Below the pieces are notes generated by a model. It saw only the letters and a list, made by a program, of their open reading frames with translations. It made no database searches and was not told the DNA's origin. From Leucobacter tardus (lineage in GTDB: Bacteria > Actinomycetota > Actinomycetes > Actinomycetales > Microbacteriaceae), in assembly GCF_017583045.1 (NCBI RefSeq), contig NZ_JAGFBF010000005.1, positions 434,001 through 498,000 of the forward strand: 64,000 nt of DNA, read 5' to 3'. A program made the translations under genes and the position numbers. This document shows, in pieces, positions 29,061 through 39,760 of the stretch (its first letter is position 1; the number at the start of each line of letters is the position of its first letter).

Positions 29061-30785
29061 TCAGCTCTCCTTTCCGACGGGTTCGACGCCCGCGTCCGCA
29101 GCCTTGCGCTCGGCGATCGTCTGCCGGCGCTCGGCTTCCTTGCGGCTGCCCAGGTTCTTCTTGCTCTTCCCGCGTCCGCCGGTCGCCACCGGTGCGCGGA
29201 ACTGCAAACGTCCGCGGTACACCGCGCCGAGTCGACGCGGGTCCAACCCGGACGCCGGGTGCCCCTCGCGGTAGAACTTGGTGCGCGCCAGCAGCGTCAT
29301 GAGCGGGTGCGTGAACGCCATGACGACGATGATGTCGATCAGGGTGGTGAGCCCCAGCGTGAACGCGAAGCCCCGCACGTTCGCGACGGCGAAGATGAAG
29401 AGGATCACCGCGGCCATGATGTTGATCGCATCCGAGGCGAGGATCGTGCGCAGCGCTTTCTTCCAGCCGTGATCGACGGCGGAGTTCAACGCGAATCCGT
29501 CTCGAATCGAGTCTCTCACACGTTCGAAGTACAGGATGAACGAGTCGGCGGTGAACCCGACCGCCACGATGATGCCGGCAACGCCGGCCAGGCTCAATCG
29601 ATACCCCTGCCGCCATGAGAAGAAGGTCAGCAGCAGGTATGTGAGCACCGCGGCGATGCCGAGCGACATGATCGTCACGGTGCCGAGCACACGGTACTGG
29701 AAGAGCGAGTAGACCACGACAAGCGCGAGGCCGATGATGCCGGCGATGAGACCCGCCTGCAGCTGGTTCGAACCGAGCGTCGCCGAGATGTCCTCCTGGC
29801 TCTGCGTCTCGAATCCGATCGGCAGCGCACCGAACTTCAGCTGATCGGCCAGCACTTCGGCGGACTCCTGCGTGAAGTTGCCCGAAATCGACGGGCGACC
29901 GTCGAGGATCTGCGCGTTCATCGTGGGCGCGGACACCACGCGGCCGTCGAGTACGAATGCGAATTGATTCAGCGGGGGCTGCGCGCCGAACATCCGCGAG
30001 CTGATCTCGCCGAAGGCCTGGCCGCCGGCATCAGTCATGCGCAGCTGTACTGCCCACCCGCCGGTCGTCGCACCCTGCTGAGTGGTCTCGGCCTGCGCCG
30101 TCGCATCGGTGATGACGTCACCGTCGAGCTCGACCGGCCCCAGGATGTACTTGACCTGATTGGTCTCGTCGCACGTGACGAGCGGACGATCGGTCGCGGA
30201 CTCACCGGCGTTGAGCGCGGCCTCCGAGTCGCACGTGAAGTCGTCGAACTCCTGCTGCAATGCCGGCGTGATCCACTCCAGATCTCCGGCACCGTCCGGA
30301 AGCGGATCGGGATCGCGATCTTCGGCGGGCACCGGCTCGCTCTCGGCTGCAGCGTCGTCCTCTTCGCCCTCGGGGGTCAGCGTACCGGCCGCGTCCATCG
30401 CCAGGACGGGCCGGAAGTCGAGCTTCGCCGAGGCCGAGATGCGCGCGAGCGTCTCCTCGTCGGCCTGGCCCGGAATGGCGACGGAGATGTTCTGGCTTCC
30501 CTGAGTCGTCACCTCCGCCTCGGAGACGCCCGAGGCATCGACACGATCGCGGATGATGCTGACGGCCTGGTCGAGCTGCTCTCCGCTCACCGAACCGCCG
30601 CCGTCCGTCAGCTGCGGGGCGAGCAGAATCTGCGTTCCGCCCTGCAGATCGAGGGCGAGCTTCGGCGCCCACCCGGTCTCACCCCGTGCGACGCCGATCG
30701 CGATGACGCCGACGAGACCCACGATGAGGACGAGGAGGAGGGTGAGCGAACGCCACGCTTTCTTCACGGCAGGTGATGACGCCAA
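29061..30785 (-). CDS. secD: Protein translocase subunit SecD
   Basis: Partner of SecF. 574 residues: N-terminal membrane segment LTLLLVLIVGLVGVIAIGVA, signature LALDLQGGTQILL, a large external domain interrupted by an acidic insertion (EGEEDDAAAESEPVPAEDRD, near residue 145) and then five membrane segments with GVAGIIVAVGFTADSFILYF. The start codon is TTG 30785 with GGAAAG upstream. C-terminal cytoplasmic tail is basic. Forms yajC-secD-secF unit. Confidence 0.97.
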   Translation of the reverse strand: MASSPAVKKAWRSLTLLLVLIVGLVGVIAIGVARGETGWAPKLALDLQGGTQILLAPQLTDGGGSVSGEQLDQAVSIIRDRVDASGVSEAEVTTQGSQNISVAIPGQADEETLARISASAKLDFRPVLAMDAAGTLTPEGEEDDAAAESEPVPAEDRDPDPLPDGAGDLEWITPALQQEFDDFTCDSEAALNAGESATDRPLVTCDETNQVKYILGPVELDGDVITDATAQAETTQQGATTGGWAVQLRMTDAGGQAFGEISSRMFGAQPPLNQFAFVLDGRVVSAPTMNAQILDGRPSISGNFTQESAEVLADQLKFGALPIGFETQSQEDISATLGSNQLQAGLIAGIIGLALVVVYSLFQYRVLGTVTIMSLGIAAVLTYLLLTFFSWRQGYRLSLAGVAGIIVAVGFTADSFILYFERVRDSIRDGFALNSAVDHGWKKALRTILASDAINIMAAVILFIFAVANVRGFAFTLGLTTLIDIIVVMAFTHPLMTLLARTKFYREGHPASGLDPRRLGAVYRGRLQFRAPVATGGRGKSKKNLGSRKEAERRQTIAERKAADAGVEPVGKES

Positions 30786-30832
30786 AGTGAACCGCTTTCC
30801 GGGAACAGTGAGGAGGAGTGAGTGGAGCCGGC

Positions 30833-31276
30833 CTAGGCCTTCGGTGCTCCGCCGTTCGGGCGGTCGTCGCCTTCGTCGGCCGGACGCTCGACAGCGGGGT
30901 CGGCGTCGGCGACGCGGCGATCCTCGTCGATCACGACGTTCTCCTCCTCGACCACCTTCGGGCTGAACTCGGGGTCATCGTCGGGCGCGACAACGGTCTC
31001 CTCGACGACCGGCGCATCGACCGGCTCCGTGATCTGACCGATCGCGTTGCGGTGCACCACGAGCGTGCTGTCGCCGCTCAGGATCGTGACCCGACTGTTC
31101 TCCTCGTCCACCGACTCGACGATGCCGAAGATGCCGGACTGCAGCATCACGCCGGCGCCGGGTCGCAGACCGCTCTGCAGCTGCTCCATCGCCTGACGAC
31201 GCTTCTTGCCATTGCGGAACATGAAGATGATGAGCACGCCGATGAGCGCGATCATGACGAGTGAGATCGGATCCAC
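30833..31276 (-). CDS. yajC: Preprotein translocase subunit YajC
   Basis: Single-span membrane protein of the SecDF-YajC holotranslocon. 147 residues from GTG 31276, with GAAAGGACC as ribosome-binding site; the open frame extends upstream into ruvB but is unrelated there. Membrane segment at 5-20 (LVMIALIGVLIIFMF), then FRNGKKRRQAMEQLQSGLRPGAGVM, the YajC beta domain, and a long acidic C-terminal tail (VVEEENVVIDEDRR) typical of actinobacteria. Confidence 0.94.
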   Translation of the reverse strand: MDPISLVMIALIGVLIIFMFRNGKKRRQAMEQLQSGLRPGAGVMLQSGIFGIVESVDEENSRVTILSGDSTLVVHRNAIGQITEPVDAPVVEETVVAPDDDPEFSPKVVEEENVVIDEDRRVADADPAVERPADEGDDRPNGGAPKA

Positions 31277-31334
31277 GGTGGTCCTTTCGATCGGGGGTCT
31301 GAGGGAGCGCCCGTCGGACGCAAACCACCCCAGT

Positions 31335-32329
31335 CTAGCTGACGGGAGGCATGGGGATGCCTGTGTGCTCCCAGCCCATCCGGGTGACGGTGCGGCCGCG
31401 CGGCGTCCGCGACAGCAGGCCGGCCCGGACCAGGAAGGGCTCGACGACCGACTCGATCGTCTCCGCCTCTTCACCGACCGACACGGCGAGCGTCGAAAGC
31501 CCGACGGGGCCTCCCCCGAACCGCTCGACCACGGCGCGCAGCACCTCGCGATCGAGCCGATCGAGGCCCTGCGCATCCACGTCGTAGAGGGCGAGGGCCG
31601 CCTGCACGGCGTCCGTTCCCCCGGCGACGCCGTGCACCAGGCTGTAGTCGCGCACACGCCTCAGCAGGCGGTTGGCGATACGCGGTGTGCCGCGCGACCG
31701 TCGGGCGATCTCACTCACGCCCGCGGCAGCGATGTCGAACTCCAGCAGTCGCGCCGCGCGGGTGACCACGCTCTCCAGCTCGTCGTCGGCGTAGAACTCG
31801 AGGTGGGCAGTGAACCCGAAGCGATCGCGCAGCGGGTTCGGCAGCAGGCCGGCACGAGTCGTGGCACCGACCAGCGTGAACGGCGCGATCTCGAGCGGAA
31901 TCGATGTCGCGCCCGCGCCCTTGCCGACCATGATGTCGATCTTGAAGTCCTCCATCGCGAGGTAGAGCATCTCCTCGGCACTGCGCGCCATGCGATGGAT
32001 CTCGTCGATGAAGAGCACCTCTCCCGGAGTGAGCGCCGAGAGCACCGCCGCCAGATCACCGGCGTGCTGGATCGCGGGACCCGATGTCTGGTGGAGCGGC
32101 TTCTCGAGCTCGGCTGCGACGATCATCGAGAGCGTCGTCTTGCCGAGTCCCGGAGGGCCCGCGAGCAGAATGTGGTCGGGCGTGCGCTGCTGCATGGTGG
32201 CGGCGTCGAGCAGCAGCCGGAGCTGCTGCCGGACTCGGGACTGACCGACGAACTCCTCGAGTGAGCCCGGGCGGAGCGCGCCCTCGTACCCGAGCTCGCC
32301 CGTGGTCGCCTGACCCGATAGTTCGCCCG

Positions 32330-32333
<4 letters not shown>
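31335..32333 (-). CDS. ruvB: Holliday junction branch-migration helicase RuvB
   Basis: AAA+ motor that drives branch migration with RuvA. 332 residues: DEFVGQ-type start ([22 protein letters not shown]), P-loop [14 protein letters not shown], Walker [11 protein letters not shown], sensor 1 LVGATTRAG, and the C-terminal winged helix with [14 protein letters not shown]. The ATG at 32333 overlaps the ruvA stop by 4 bases. Confidence 0.98.
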
Positions 32334-34782
<2,449 letters not shown>

Positions 34783-34796
34783 TCAGCCAACACGAA

Positions 34797-34839
34797 CGCC
34801 GCGACGAGGGAGGCCTGGGAACTAGGTCTCGTCGCGGCG
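34797..34839 (-). promoter_or_regulatory. leuA leader hairpin (attenuator-like)
   Basis: Arms 34797-34808 and 34828-34839 are perfect 12-base complements (CGCCGCGACGAG on the plus strand) around a 19-base loop. On the minus-strand RNA the upstream arm overlaps the last sense codons of the leader peptide (Arg-Arg-Asp-Glu), and its stop codon lies in the loop, so a ribosome reading or leaving the peptide would disturb the fold. No U-tract follows. Structure seen directly; regulatory role inferred from known actinobacterial leu leaders. Confidence 0.75.
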
Positions 34840-34866
34840 GCTAAGAAGAAGCGAGCCGAACAGCAT
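34822..34866 (-). CDS. leuL: leuA leader peptide (MLFGSLLLSRRDET)
   Basis: A 14-codon reading frame, ATG 34866 to TAG 34824-34822, with four Leu residues including three consecutive CTT codons. CTT is a rare Leu codon in such high-GC genomes, which would sharpen sensitivity to charged tRNA-Leu. The promoter -10 ends 6 bases before the ATG, so the mRNA appears leaderless. Leu-codon leader peptides upstream of leuA have been predicted across actinobacteria by comparative analysis. Coding status rests on these signals, not on length. Confidence 0.75.
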   Translation of the reverse strand: MLFGSLLLSRRDET

Positions 34867-34872
34867 GCCGCC

Positions 34873-34878
34873 ACTATA
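34873..34878 (-). promoter_or_regulatory. -10 element of the leuA operon
   Basis: TATAGT on the minus strand, 11 bases beyond the era stop codon; 6 bases separate it from the leader-peptide ATG, so transcription should start at or next to that codon. The -35 region would fall within the end of era and has no obvious TTGACA-like hexamer. Confidence 0.6.
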
Positions 34879-34888
34879 GCAGCCGACC

Positions 34889-35797
34889 TCAGAACCCGAG
34901 ACGGCCGAGGAACTTCGGATCCCGCTGCCACTCCTTCAGCACCTTCACCCGCAGCGACAGGTAGACGCGCCGGTCCAGCAGCGCCTCGATCTCGTGTCTC
35001 GCGCGCTCGCCCACCGATTTCAAGCGGGATCCGCCCTTCCCGATCACGATCCCCTTCTGGCTATCGCGCTCGACGTAGAGGCTCGCGTACAGTTCGAGCA
35101 GTCCGGGCGCGTCGCCGTCGGGTTCGCGTTCGACGCGATCATCGACGGTCACGGCGAGGGAATGCGGCAGCTCGTCGCGCACACCGTCGAGCGCGGCCTC
35201 GCGAATGAGCTCGGCGATGCGGTCGTCCTCGCTCTCGTCCGTCACCTGCGCGTCCTCGTAGAGCTGGGGCGACTCCGGCATCAGGTCGAGCAGCACGTCG
35301 GAGAGCACGTCCAACTGCTCCTCGGCCACCGAGGAGAGCGGAACCACCGCGTCCCACTCCCTCAGCGTTCCGAGCCGCGCGAGCTGATCGACGATCTCGG
35401 TGCGACTCGCACGGTCCGTCTTGGTGAGCACGGCGACCTTCTTCGCTCTCGGGAAGTCGTCGAGGCGCTCGTTGATGAACCGGTCGCCCGGCCCGAGCTT
35501 CTCGTCGGCCGGCACGCAGAATCCGATCACGTCGACGTCGCCGAGGATCGACTCGACGAGCGCGTTCAGCCGTTCGCCGAGCAGCGTGCGCGGACGGTGC
35601 ACCCCAGGGGTGTCGACGATGATGAGCTGGCCGTCCGGTCGATGCATGATGCCCCGGATCGCCCGACGGGTCGTCTGCGGCTTCGGGCTCGTGATGGCTA
35701 CTTTCTCGCCGACGAGCGCGTTCGTCAGTGTCGACTTGCCGACGTTCGGGCGCCCGACGAAGGTGACGAAGCCGGCGCGGTACGGTGTGTCGCTCAC
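34889..35797 (-). CDS. era: GTPase Era
   Basis: GTP-binding protein that binds the 3-prime end of 16S rRNA during 30S assembly. 302 residues from GTG 35797, which overlaps the corC stop by 4 bases. G1 is GRPNVGKSTLTNAL near residue 15, G3 VDTPGVHRP, G4 TKTD; the C-terminal KH domain has GIVIGKGGSRLKSVGERARHEI. The protein ends KFLGRLGF. Confidence 0.96.
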   Translation of the reverse strand: MSDTPYRAGFVTFVGRPNVGKSTLTNALVGEKVAITSPKPQTTRRAIRGIMHRPDGQLIIVDTPGVHRPRTLLGERLNALVESILGDVDVIGFCVPADEKLGPGDRFINERLDDFPRAKKVAVLTKTDRASRTEIVDQLARLGTLREWDAVVPLSSVAEEQLDVLSDVLLDLMPESPQLYEDAQVTDESEDDRIAELIREAALDGVRDELPHSLAVTVDDRVEREPDGDAPGLLELYASLYVERDSQKGIVIGKGGSRLKSVGERARHEIEALLDRRVYLSLRVKVLKEWQRDPKFLGRLGF

Positions 35798-37170
35798 GGG
35801 CGATCCTCTCGGTGGTGCGGGTTCGGGGATCCCGCGCGGTCGTCCCGAGTGGAGGATCGGGAGTCCATGGCATCGATGAGTCCGGAGATCGGCCCGGTGG
35901 ACGGCGCGCCGACCCATTCGGCGCGCACGGTGACGAGCCGCTGCCTGCGCCGCTCGGTATCGACGGCGGTCAACGCGATGCCGTGCACCTCGACCCGGTC
36001 GCCGACCTCGGCGAGTCGGCCGAGATACTTCGAGACGAGTCCGCCGACGGTGTTGACGTCGTCGTCGTCGAGCTCGATGCCGAACAGTTCTCCCAGCCGA
36101 TCGACCGGCATGCGCGCACTCACCAGCTGGGATCCGTCCGGCTGCTCCACAGCCTCTGGCACCTCGCGGTCGTGCTCATCGGTGATGTCGCCGAGCAACT
36201 CCTCGATCAGATCCTCGAGCGTCGCGAGGCCCGAGATGCCGCCGTACTCGTCGACGACGAGCGCCAGGTGATTCGCCTCGAGCTGCATCTGCTTGAGGAG
36301 GTCGTCGGCGACCTGCACCTCGGGGACGAACATTGCGGGCTTCATGATCCGGGTGACGGCCGACTGCTCGGCCTCATCGGGGCGACGCAGCACGTATCCG
36401 CTCGCGTCGCGCAGGTGGACGATGCCGATCACGTCGTCGGAGTCGTCCGACACCACCGGCAGCCGCGAGTGACGCGACGCGAGCAGCTGCTCGAGGGCCT
36501 CGCGCACTGTTTCGTCGGCATCCACCGTGATCATGTCGATCCGCGGCACCATGATCTCCTTGACGCGGGTCTCGCCGAATTCCACGATCGAGTGGATGTA
36601 ATCGCGGTCGTCATCCTCGAGCAGCTCCTGCTCGGCGGCCTGATCCACCATCGAGAGCAGCTGCTGCTCGTCGCGGATCGGAGCGTTCCCCGCGACGCCG
36701 GGGGTCACGCGGTTGCCGAACCTGATGAGTGCCGTCGCCAGAGGCCCGAGCAGCACGCGGATCGCGCGAATGGTCGGAGCGCAGAACCGGATCACCTGAT
36801 CGGGATACAGTGTGCCGACGGATCGCGGACTCGACCCGACCAGCACGAACGAGAGGCCCGTCATCACGATCGTGGCGATGACGAGCTCGAGCCAGAGGTA
36901 GGCCAGGCTGTAGGCCACGACGAGCGTGATGAGCACCGCCGCGAACGTCTCGGCGAAGACGCGGGCGAAGCTCAGAGCGCTGCGGTGCGTGCTCTCGTCC
37001 TCGGCGATGGCGCGTACGGCGCGGCTGCTGCGTTGGTGGTCATCGGCGAGATTGAGCAGTTCGGCCTTCGACCGCGCACTCAGTGCCGCATCGGCGGCAG
37101 CGAGGAGCGCACCCACCGCCAGGAGCGCGAACGCCGCGATGAGCAGCAGCGCGACGACGAGACCGCTCAT
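35794..37170 (-). CDS. CorC/HlyC-family CBS-domain membrane protein
   Basis: 458 residues: an N-terminal CNNM/DUF21 membrane domain with about four segments (GLVVALLLIAAFALLAVGAL; LAYLWLELVIATIVMTGLSFVL), a pair of CBS domains (VPRIDMITVDADETVREALEQL ... IMKPAMFVPEVQVADDLLKQ) and a C-terminal CorC/HlyC transporter-associated domain (DGSQLVSARMPVDRLGELFGI). Family members are linked to magnesium or cobalt homeostasis; hemolysin is a historic misnomer. It lies in the conserved ybeY-corC-era chain with 4-base overlaps on both sides. Confidence 0.92.
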   Translation of the reverse strand: MSGLVVALLLIAAFALLAVGALLAAADAALSARSKAELLNLADDHQRSSRAVRAIAEDESTHRSALSFARVFAETFAAVLITLVVAYSLAYLWLELVIATIVMTGLSFVLVGSSPRSVGTLYPDQVIRFCAPTIRAIRVLLGPLATALIRFGNRVTPGVAGNAPIRDEQQLLSMVDQAAEQELLEDDDRDYIHSIVEFGETRVKEIMVPRIDMITVDADETVREALEQLLASRHSRLPVVSDDSDDVIGIVHLRDASGYVLRRPDEAEQSAVTRIMKPAMFVPEVQVADDLLKQMQLEANHLALVVDEYGGISGLATLEDLIEELLGDITDEHDREVPEAVEQPDGSQLVSARMPVDRLGELFGIELDDDDVNTVGGLVSKYLGRLAEVGDRVEVHGIALTAVDTERRRQRLVTVRAEWVGAPSTGPISGLIDAMDSRSSTRDDRAGSPNPHHREDRP

Positions 37171-37628
37171 CGCGAACGCTCGCGCATGGCGAAGCTCAGG
37201 ATCAGATCGCGCTGCAGACCGAACATCTCGGCCTCCTCATCGGGCGCCGCGTGATCGAACCCGAGCAGGTGCAGCATGCCGTGCGTCACCAGGATCATGA
37301 TCTCGCGCTCGGTGTCGTGCCCCGCCGCTTCGGCCTGGCGTTCGGCGACCTGCGGGCACACCACGATGTCCCCGAGAATGCCGAGCGGCGTCACGGCATC
37401 CGGCCGGCCCGGACGCAGCTCGTCCATCGGGAAGCTGAGGACATCGGTTGCGCCCGGCTCGTTCATCCACTGCAGGTGCAAACGCTCCATCGCCGCTTCA
37501 TCGACGAGCATGACACCGAGTTCGGTATCCGGGTGCACGTGCATGGACTCCAGCACGAACGCGACGAGCCGCAGCAGCTTCGCGTCGTCGATCGCGGCGC
37601 CGGCCTCGTTGTTGATCTCGACGGTCAT
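37167..37628 (-). CDS. ybeY: Endoribonuclease YbeY
   Basis: Single-strand endoribonuclease in rRNA maturation and ribosome quality control. 153 residues; the zinc signature H-x3-H-x5-H is in THGMLHLLGFDHA near residue 112, and the conserved TDVLSFPMDE lies mid-protein. ATG 37628 overlaps the phoH stop by 4 bases. Confidence 0.96.
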   Translation of the reverse strand: MTVEINNEAGAAIDDAKLLRLVAFVLESMHVHPDTELGVMLVDEAAMERLHLQWMNEPGATDVLSFPMDELRPGRPDAVTPLGILGDIVVCPQVAERQAEAAGHDTEREIMILVTHGMLHLLGFDHAAPDEEAEMFGLQRDLILSFAMRERSR

Positions 37629-38617
37629 GCGTCTGCGCTCCGTGGGTCGTGACCGCCCGAGCTCCGGGCGTCGTAGGTGTCGTACGCATCCACGATGCGG
37701 CCGACGAGGCTGTGGCGGACGATGTCGTCCGCCGTGAGGTCTGAGAAGTGGATGTCTTCGACGCCGCGCAAGATCCGGCTGACCTGTCGCAGTCCGCTCG
37801 ATTTGTGCGGGAGGTCGACCTGGGTGAGGTCGCCGGTCACCACCATCTTCGAACCGTACCCCAGTCGCGTGAGGAACATCTTCATCTGCTCGGGAGTCGT
37901 GTTCTGCGCCTCGTCCAGAACGACGAACGACTCGTTCAACGTGCGTCCGCGCATATACGCGAGCGGCGCGACCTCGATGGTGCCGCTCGCCATCAGTCGG
38001 GGCACCAGGTCGGGCTCCATCATGGCGCCGACCGCATCGAACAGGGGGCGCAGATACGGATCGATCTTGTCCTCGAGCGTGCCAGGCAGGTACCCGAGGT
38101 GCTCGCCCGCTTCGACGGCGGGACGCGTCAGGATGATCTTCGACACTTCACGACGCTGCAGCGACTGCACGGCCTTGGCCATCGCGAGATACGTCTTCCC
38201 GGTGCCGGCCGGGCCGATGCCGAAGACGACGGTGTGGTCGTCCATGGCGCGCACGTACTCCCGCTGACCCTGAGTCTGCGGTCGCACCGAACGACCGCGG
38301 ACCGTGAGGATCGGTTCGGCGAGCATCTGCGCCGCACCCGGGCCGTTCCCCTCGCGGACCATCCGGCCCACCTCCTTCACATCGGAGCGGCTGACGGCGC
38401 CGTTGCGCCGAGCCAGCTCCAGCATCTCGCCCACACCCTGCTCGACGTCGCGGACGGCGTCCACTGGCCCGCGGACGGTGAGTAGGTCTCCGCGGACGTG
38501 GAAGACCACGGCCGGATGCTCGGTCTCGAGCTGACCGATCAGTTGCTCCCGGTCTCCGAGGAAGGCGGCGAGGTCGACGCCGGTGAGCGAGATCGTCCGC
38601 TGCAGCTCAGGATCCAA
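37625..38617 (-). CDS. phoH: PhoH-like ATPase
   Basis: Cytoplasmic P-loop ATPase related to helicases and associated with RNA metabolism through its conserved neighbour ybeY. About 330 residues: N-terminal KH-like region (SLTGVDLAAFLGDREQL), then the ATPase with P-loop FGIGPAGTGKTYLAMAKAV and Walker B ESFVVLDEAQNT. The start is uncertain: I prefer TTG 38617 (MDPELQRTIS), overlapping the end of hit with GAGGAG upstream; an in-frame open region runs further into hit without family similarity. Confidence 0.9.
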   Translation of the reverse strand: MDPELQRTISLTGVDLAAFLGDREQLIGQLETEHPAVVFHVRGDLLTVRGPVDAVRDVEQGVGEMLELARRNGAVSRSDVKEVGRMVREGNGPGAAQMLAEPILTVRGRSVRPQTQGQREYVRAMDDHTVVFGIGPAGTGKTYLAMAKAVQSLQRREVSKIILTRPAVEAGEHLGYLPGTLEDKIDPYLRPLFDAVGAMMEPDLVPRLMASGTIEVAPLAYMRGRTLNESFVVLDEAQNTTPEQMKMFLTRLGYGSKMVVTGDLTQVDLPHKSSGLRQVSRILRGVEDIHFSDLTADDIVRHSLVGRIVDAYDTYDARSSGGHDPRSADA

Positions 38618-38957
38618 CGAGGCTGCGCTCCTCGAGGCCGCCGCAGAGCACGTGGGCGTGGACGTGGAACACCGTCTGCCCGGCTCCGGCGCCGTTGTTG
38701 AAGAGCAGGCGGAAGTCGCCGTCGCCGTGGGCGGCGGCGATCCTCTGCGAGACGTCGACCATCTCCGCGAGCAGCGTCGGATCGCCCGCGGCGAGGGCGG
38801 CGACATCGCGGTACTCGGTCGTCTTCGGGATCACCAGGACGTGGACGGGCGCCTGCGGCGACTGGTCGGGGAACGCGATGACGCGCTCCGTCTCCATGAG
38901 GATCTCGACGGGGATCTCGCCCGCCACGATCTTGCCGAATACCGTCTCTGCTGCCAT
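38607..38957 (-). CDS. HIT-family nucleotide-binding protein
   Basis: Histidine-triad hydrolase of nucleoside phosphoramidate type, 116 residues. N-terminal TVFGKIVAGEIPVEILMETERV and the triad HVHAHVL near residue 97, with the catalytic middle His. Typical HINT length and order. It lies between rsmE and phoH on the same strand, a conserved actinobacterial position; physiological substrate unknown. Confidence 0.94.
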   Translation of the reverse strand: MAAETVFGKIVAGEIPVEILMETERVIAFPDQSPQAPVHVLVIPKTTEYRDVAALAAGDPTLLAEMVDVSQRIAAAHGDGDFRLLFNNGAGAGQTVFHVHAHVLCGGLEERSLVGS

Positions 38958-38987
38958 GCCTTCAGTGTACCTTCCGCGCCACGACCG

Positions 38988-39755
38988 TCACCAACGACCG
39001 AGGGTCACGTTGAGGACCGCCAGCGCGGCCGGGCCGGCGCTCGAGGTGCGCAGCACGGCACTCCCCAGCGTCATCACGTGCGCCCCGGCATCTGCGAGCG
39101 CGGCGAGCTCGGAGTCCGTCAGACCGCCCTCCGGGCCGACGACGAGGCGGACCTCTCGAAGGTCTGCGGCGCGGGTGTCGGCGGCGGGTCGCCACGCTGT
39201 CGCGGGCGCCGAGCCGCGCGGGTGGAGCACGATCGTCTCGCGCACGCCCGGCTCATGGCTCGCGCACAGGTCGGGCAGGGTGGCCAGCGGCTCGACCGAC
39301 GGCACTCGGGAGCGCATCGACTGCTTCGCCGCCTCGCGAGCGATCCGTCGCCACTTGGCCTCGCCCTTCGCGACCTTCGCGGCATCGCCGCGCCATCGAG
39401 AGACGGATCGCTCCGCCTGCCATGGGACGATCGCATCGACCCCGAATTCGGTCGCCTGCTCGACTGCCCGCTCATCACGGTCGCCCTTCGCGAGCGCCTG
39501 CACGAGCGTCAGGGTCGGCGTGGCCGCGGCGGCGCGTTCGGGGGCGCCGATCCTCACCGAGAACTCGTCAATGCCGACGTGCTCCACCGTCCCCGTGCTC
39601 CGCACCCCGTCTCCGTCTGCCACCGCGATCGATTCGCCCAGCCGGAGTCGGCTCACCCTGACCGCGTGCCTCCCCTCATCGCCATCGACGCGCACCACGT
39701 CGCCGTCGCCGAGCGCGTCGAGCGATCCGGTCGGGACGAGGTAGAGGTTCGCCAC
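38988..39755 (-). CDS. rsmE: 16S rRNA (uracil-1498-N3)-methyltransferase
   Basis: SPOUT-class methyltransferase modifying U1498 in 16S rRNA with S-adenosylmethionine. 255 residues from GTG 39755: PUA-like N-terminal domain (GRHAVRVSRLRLGESI), and a C-terminal trefoil knot with VGPEGGLTDSELAAL and LGSAVLRTSSAGPAAL, the SAM-binding signature. It follows dnaJ after 5 bases. Confidence 0.95.
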   Translation of the reverse strand: MANLYLVPTGSLDALGDGDVVRVDGDEGRHAVRVSRLRLGESIAVADGDGVRSTGTVEHVGIDEFSVRIGAPERAAAATPTLTLVQALAKGDRDERAVEQATEFGVDAIVPWQAERSVSRWRGDAAKVAKGEAKWRRIAREAAKQSMRSRVPSVEPLATLPDLCASHEPGVRETIVLHPRGSAPATAWRPAADTRAADLREVRLVVGPEGGLTDSELAALADAGAHVMTLGSAVLRTSSAGPAALAVLNVTLGRW

Positions 39756-39760
39756 GGGTG

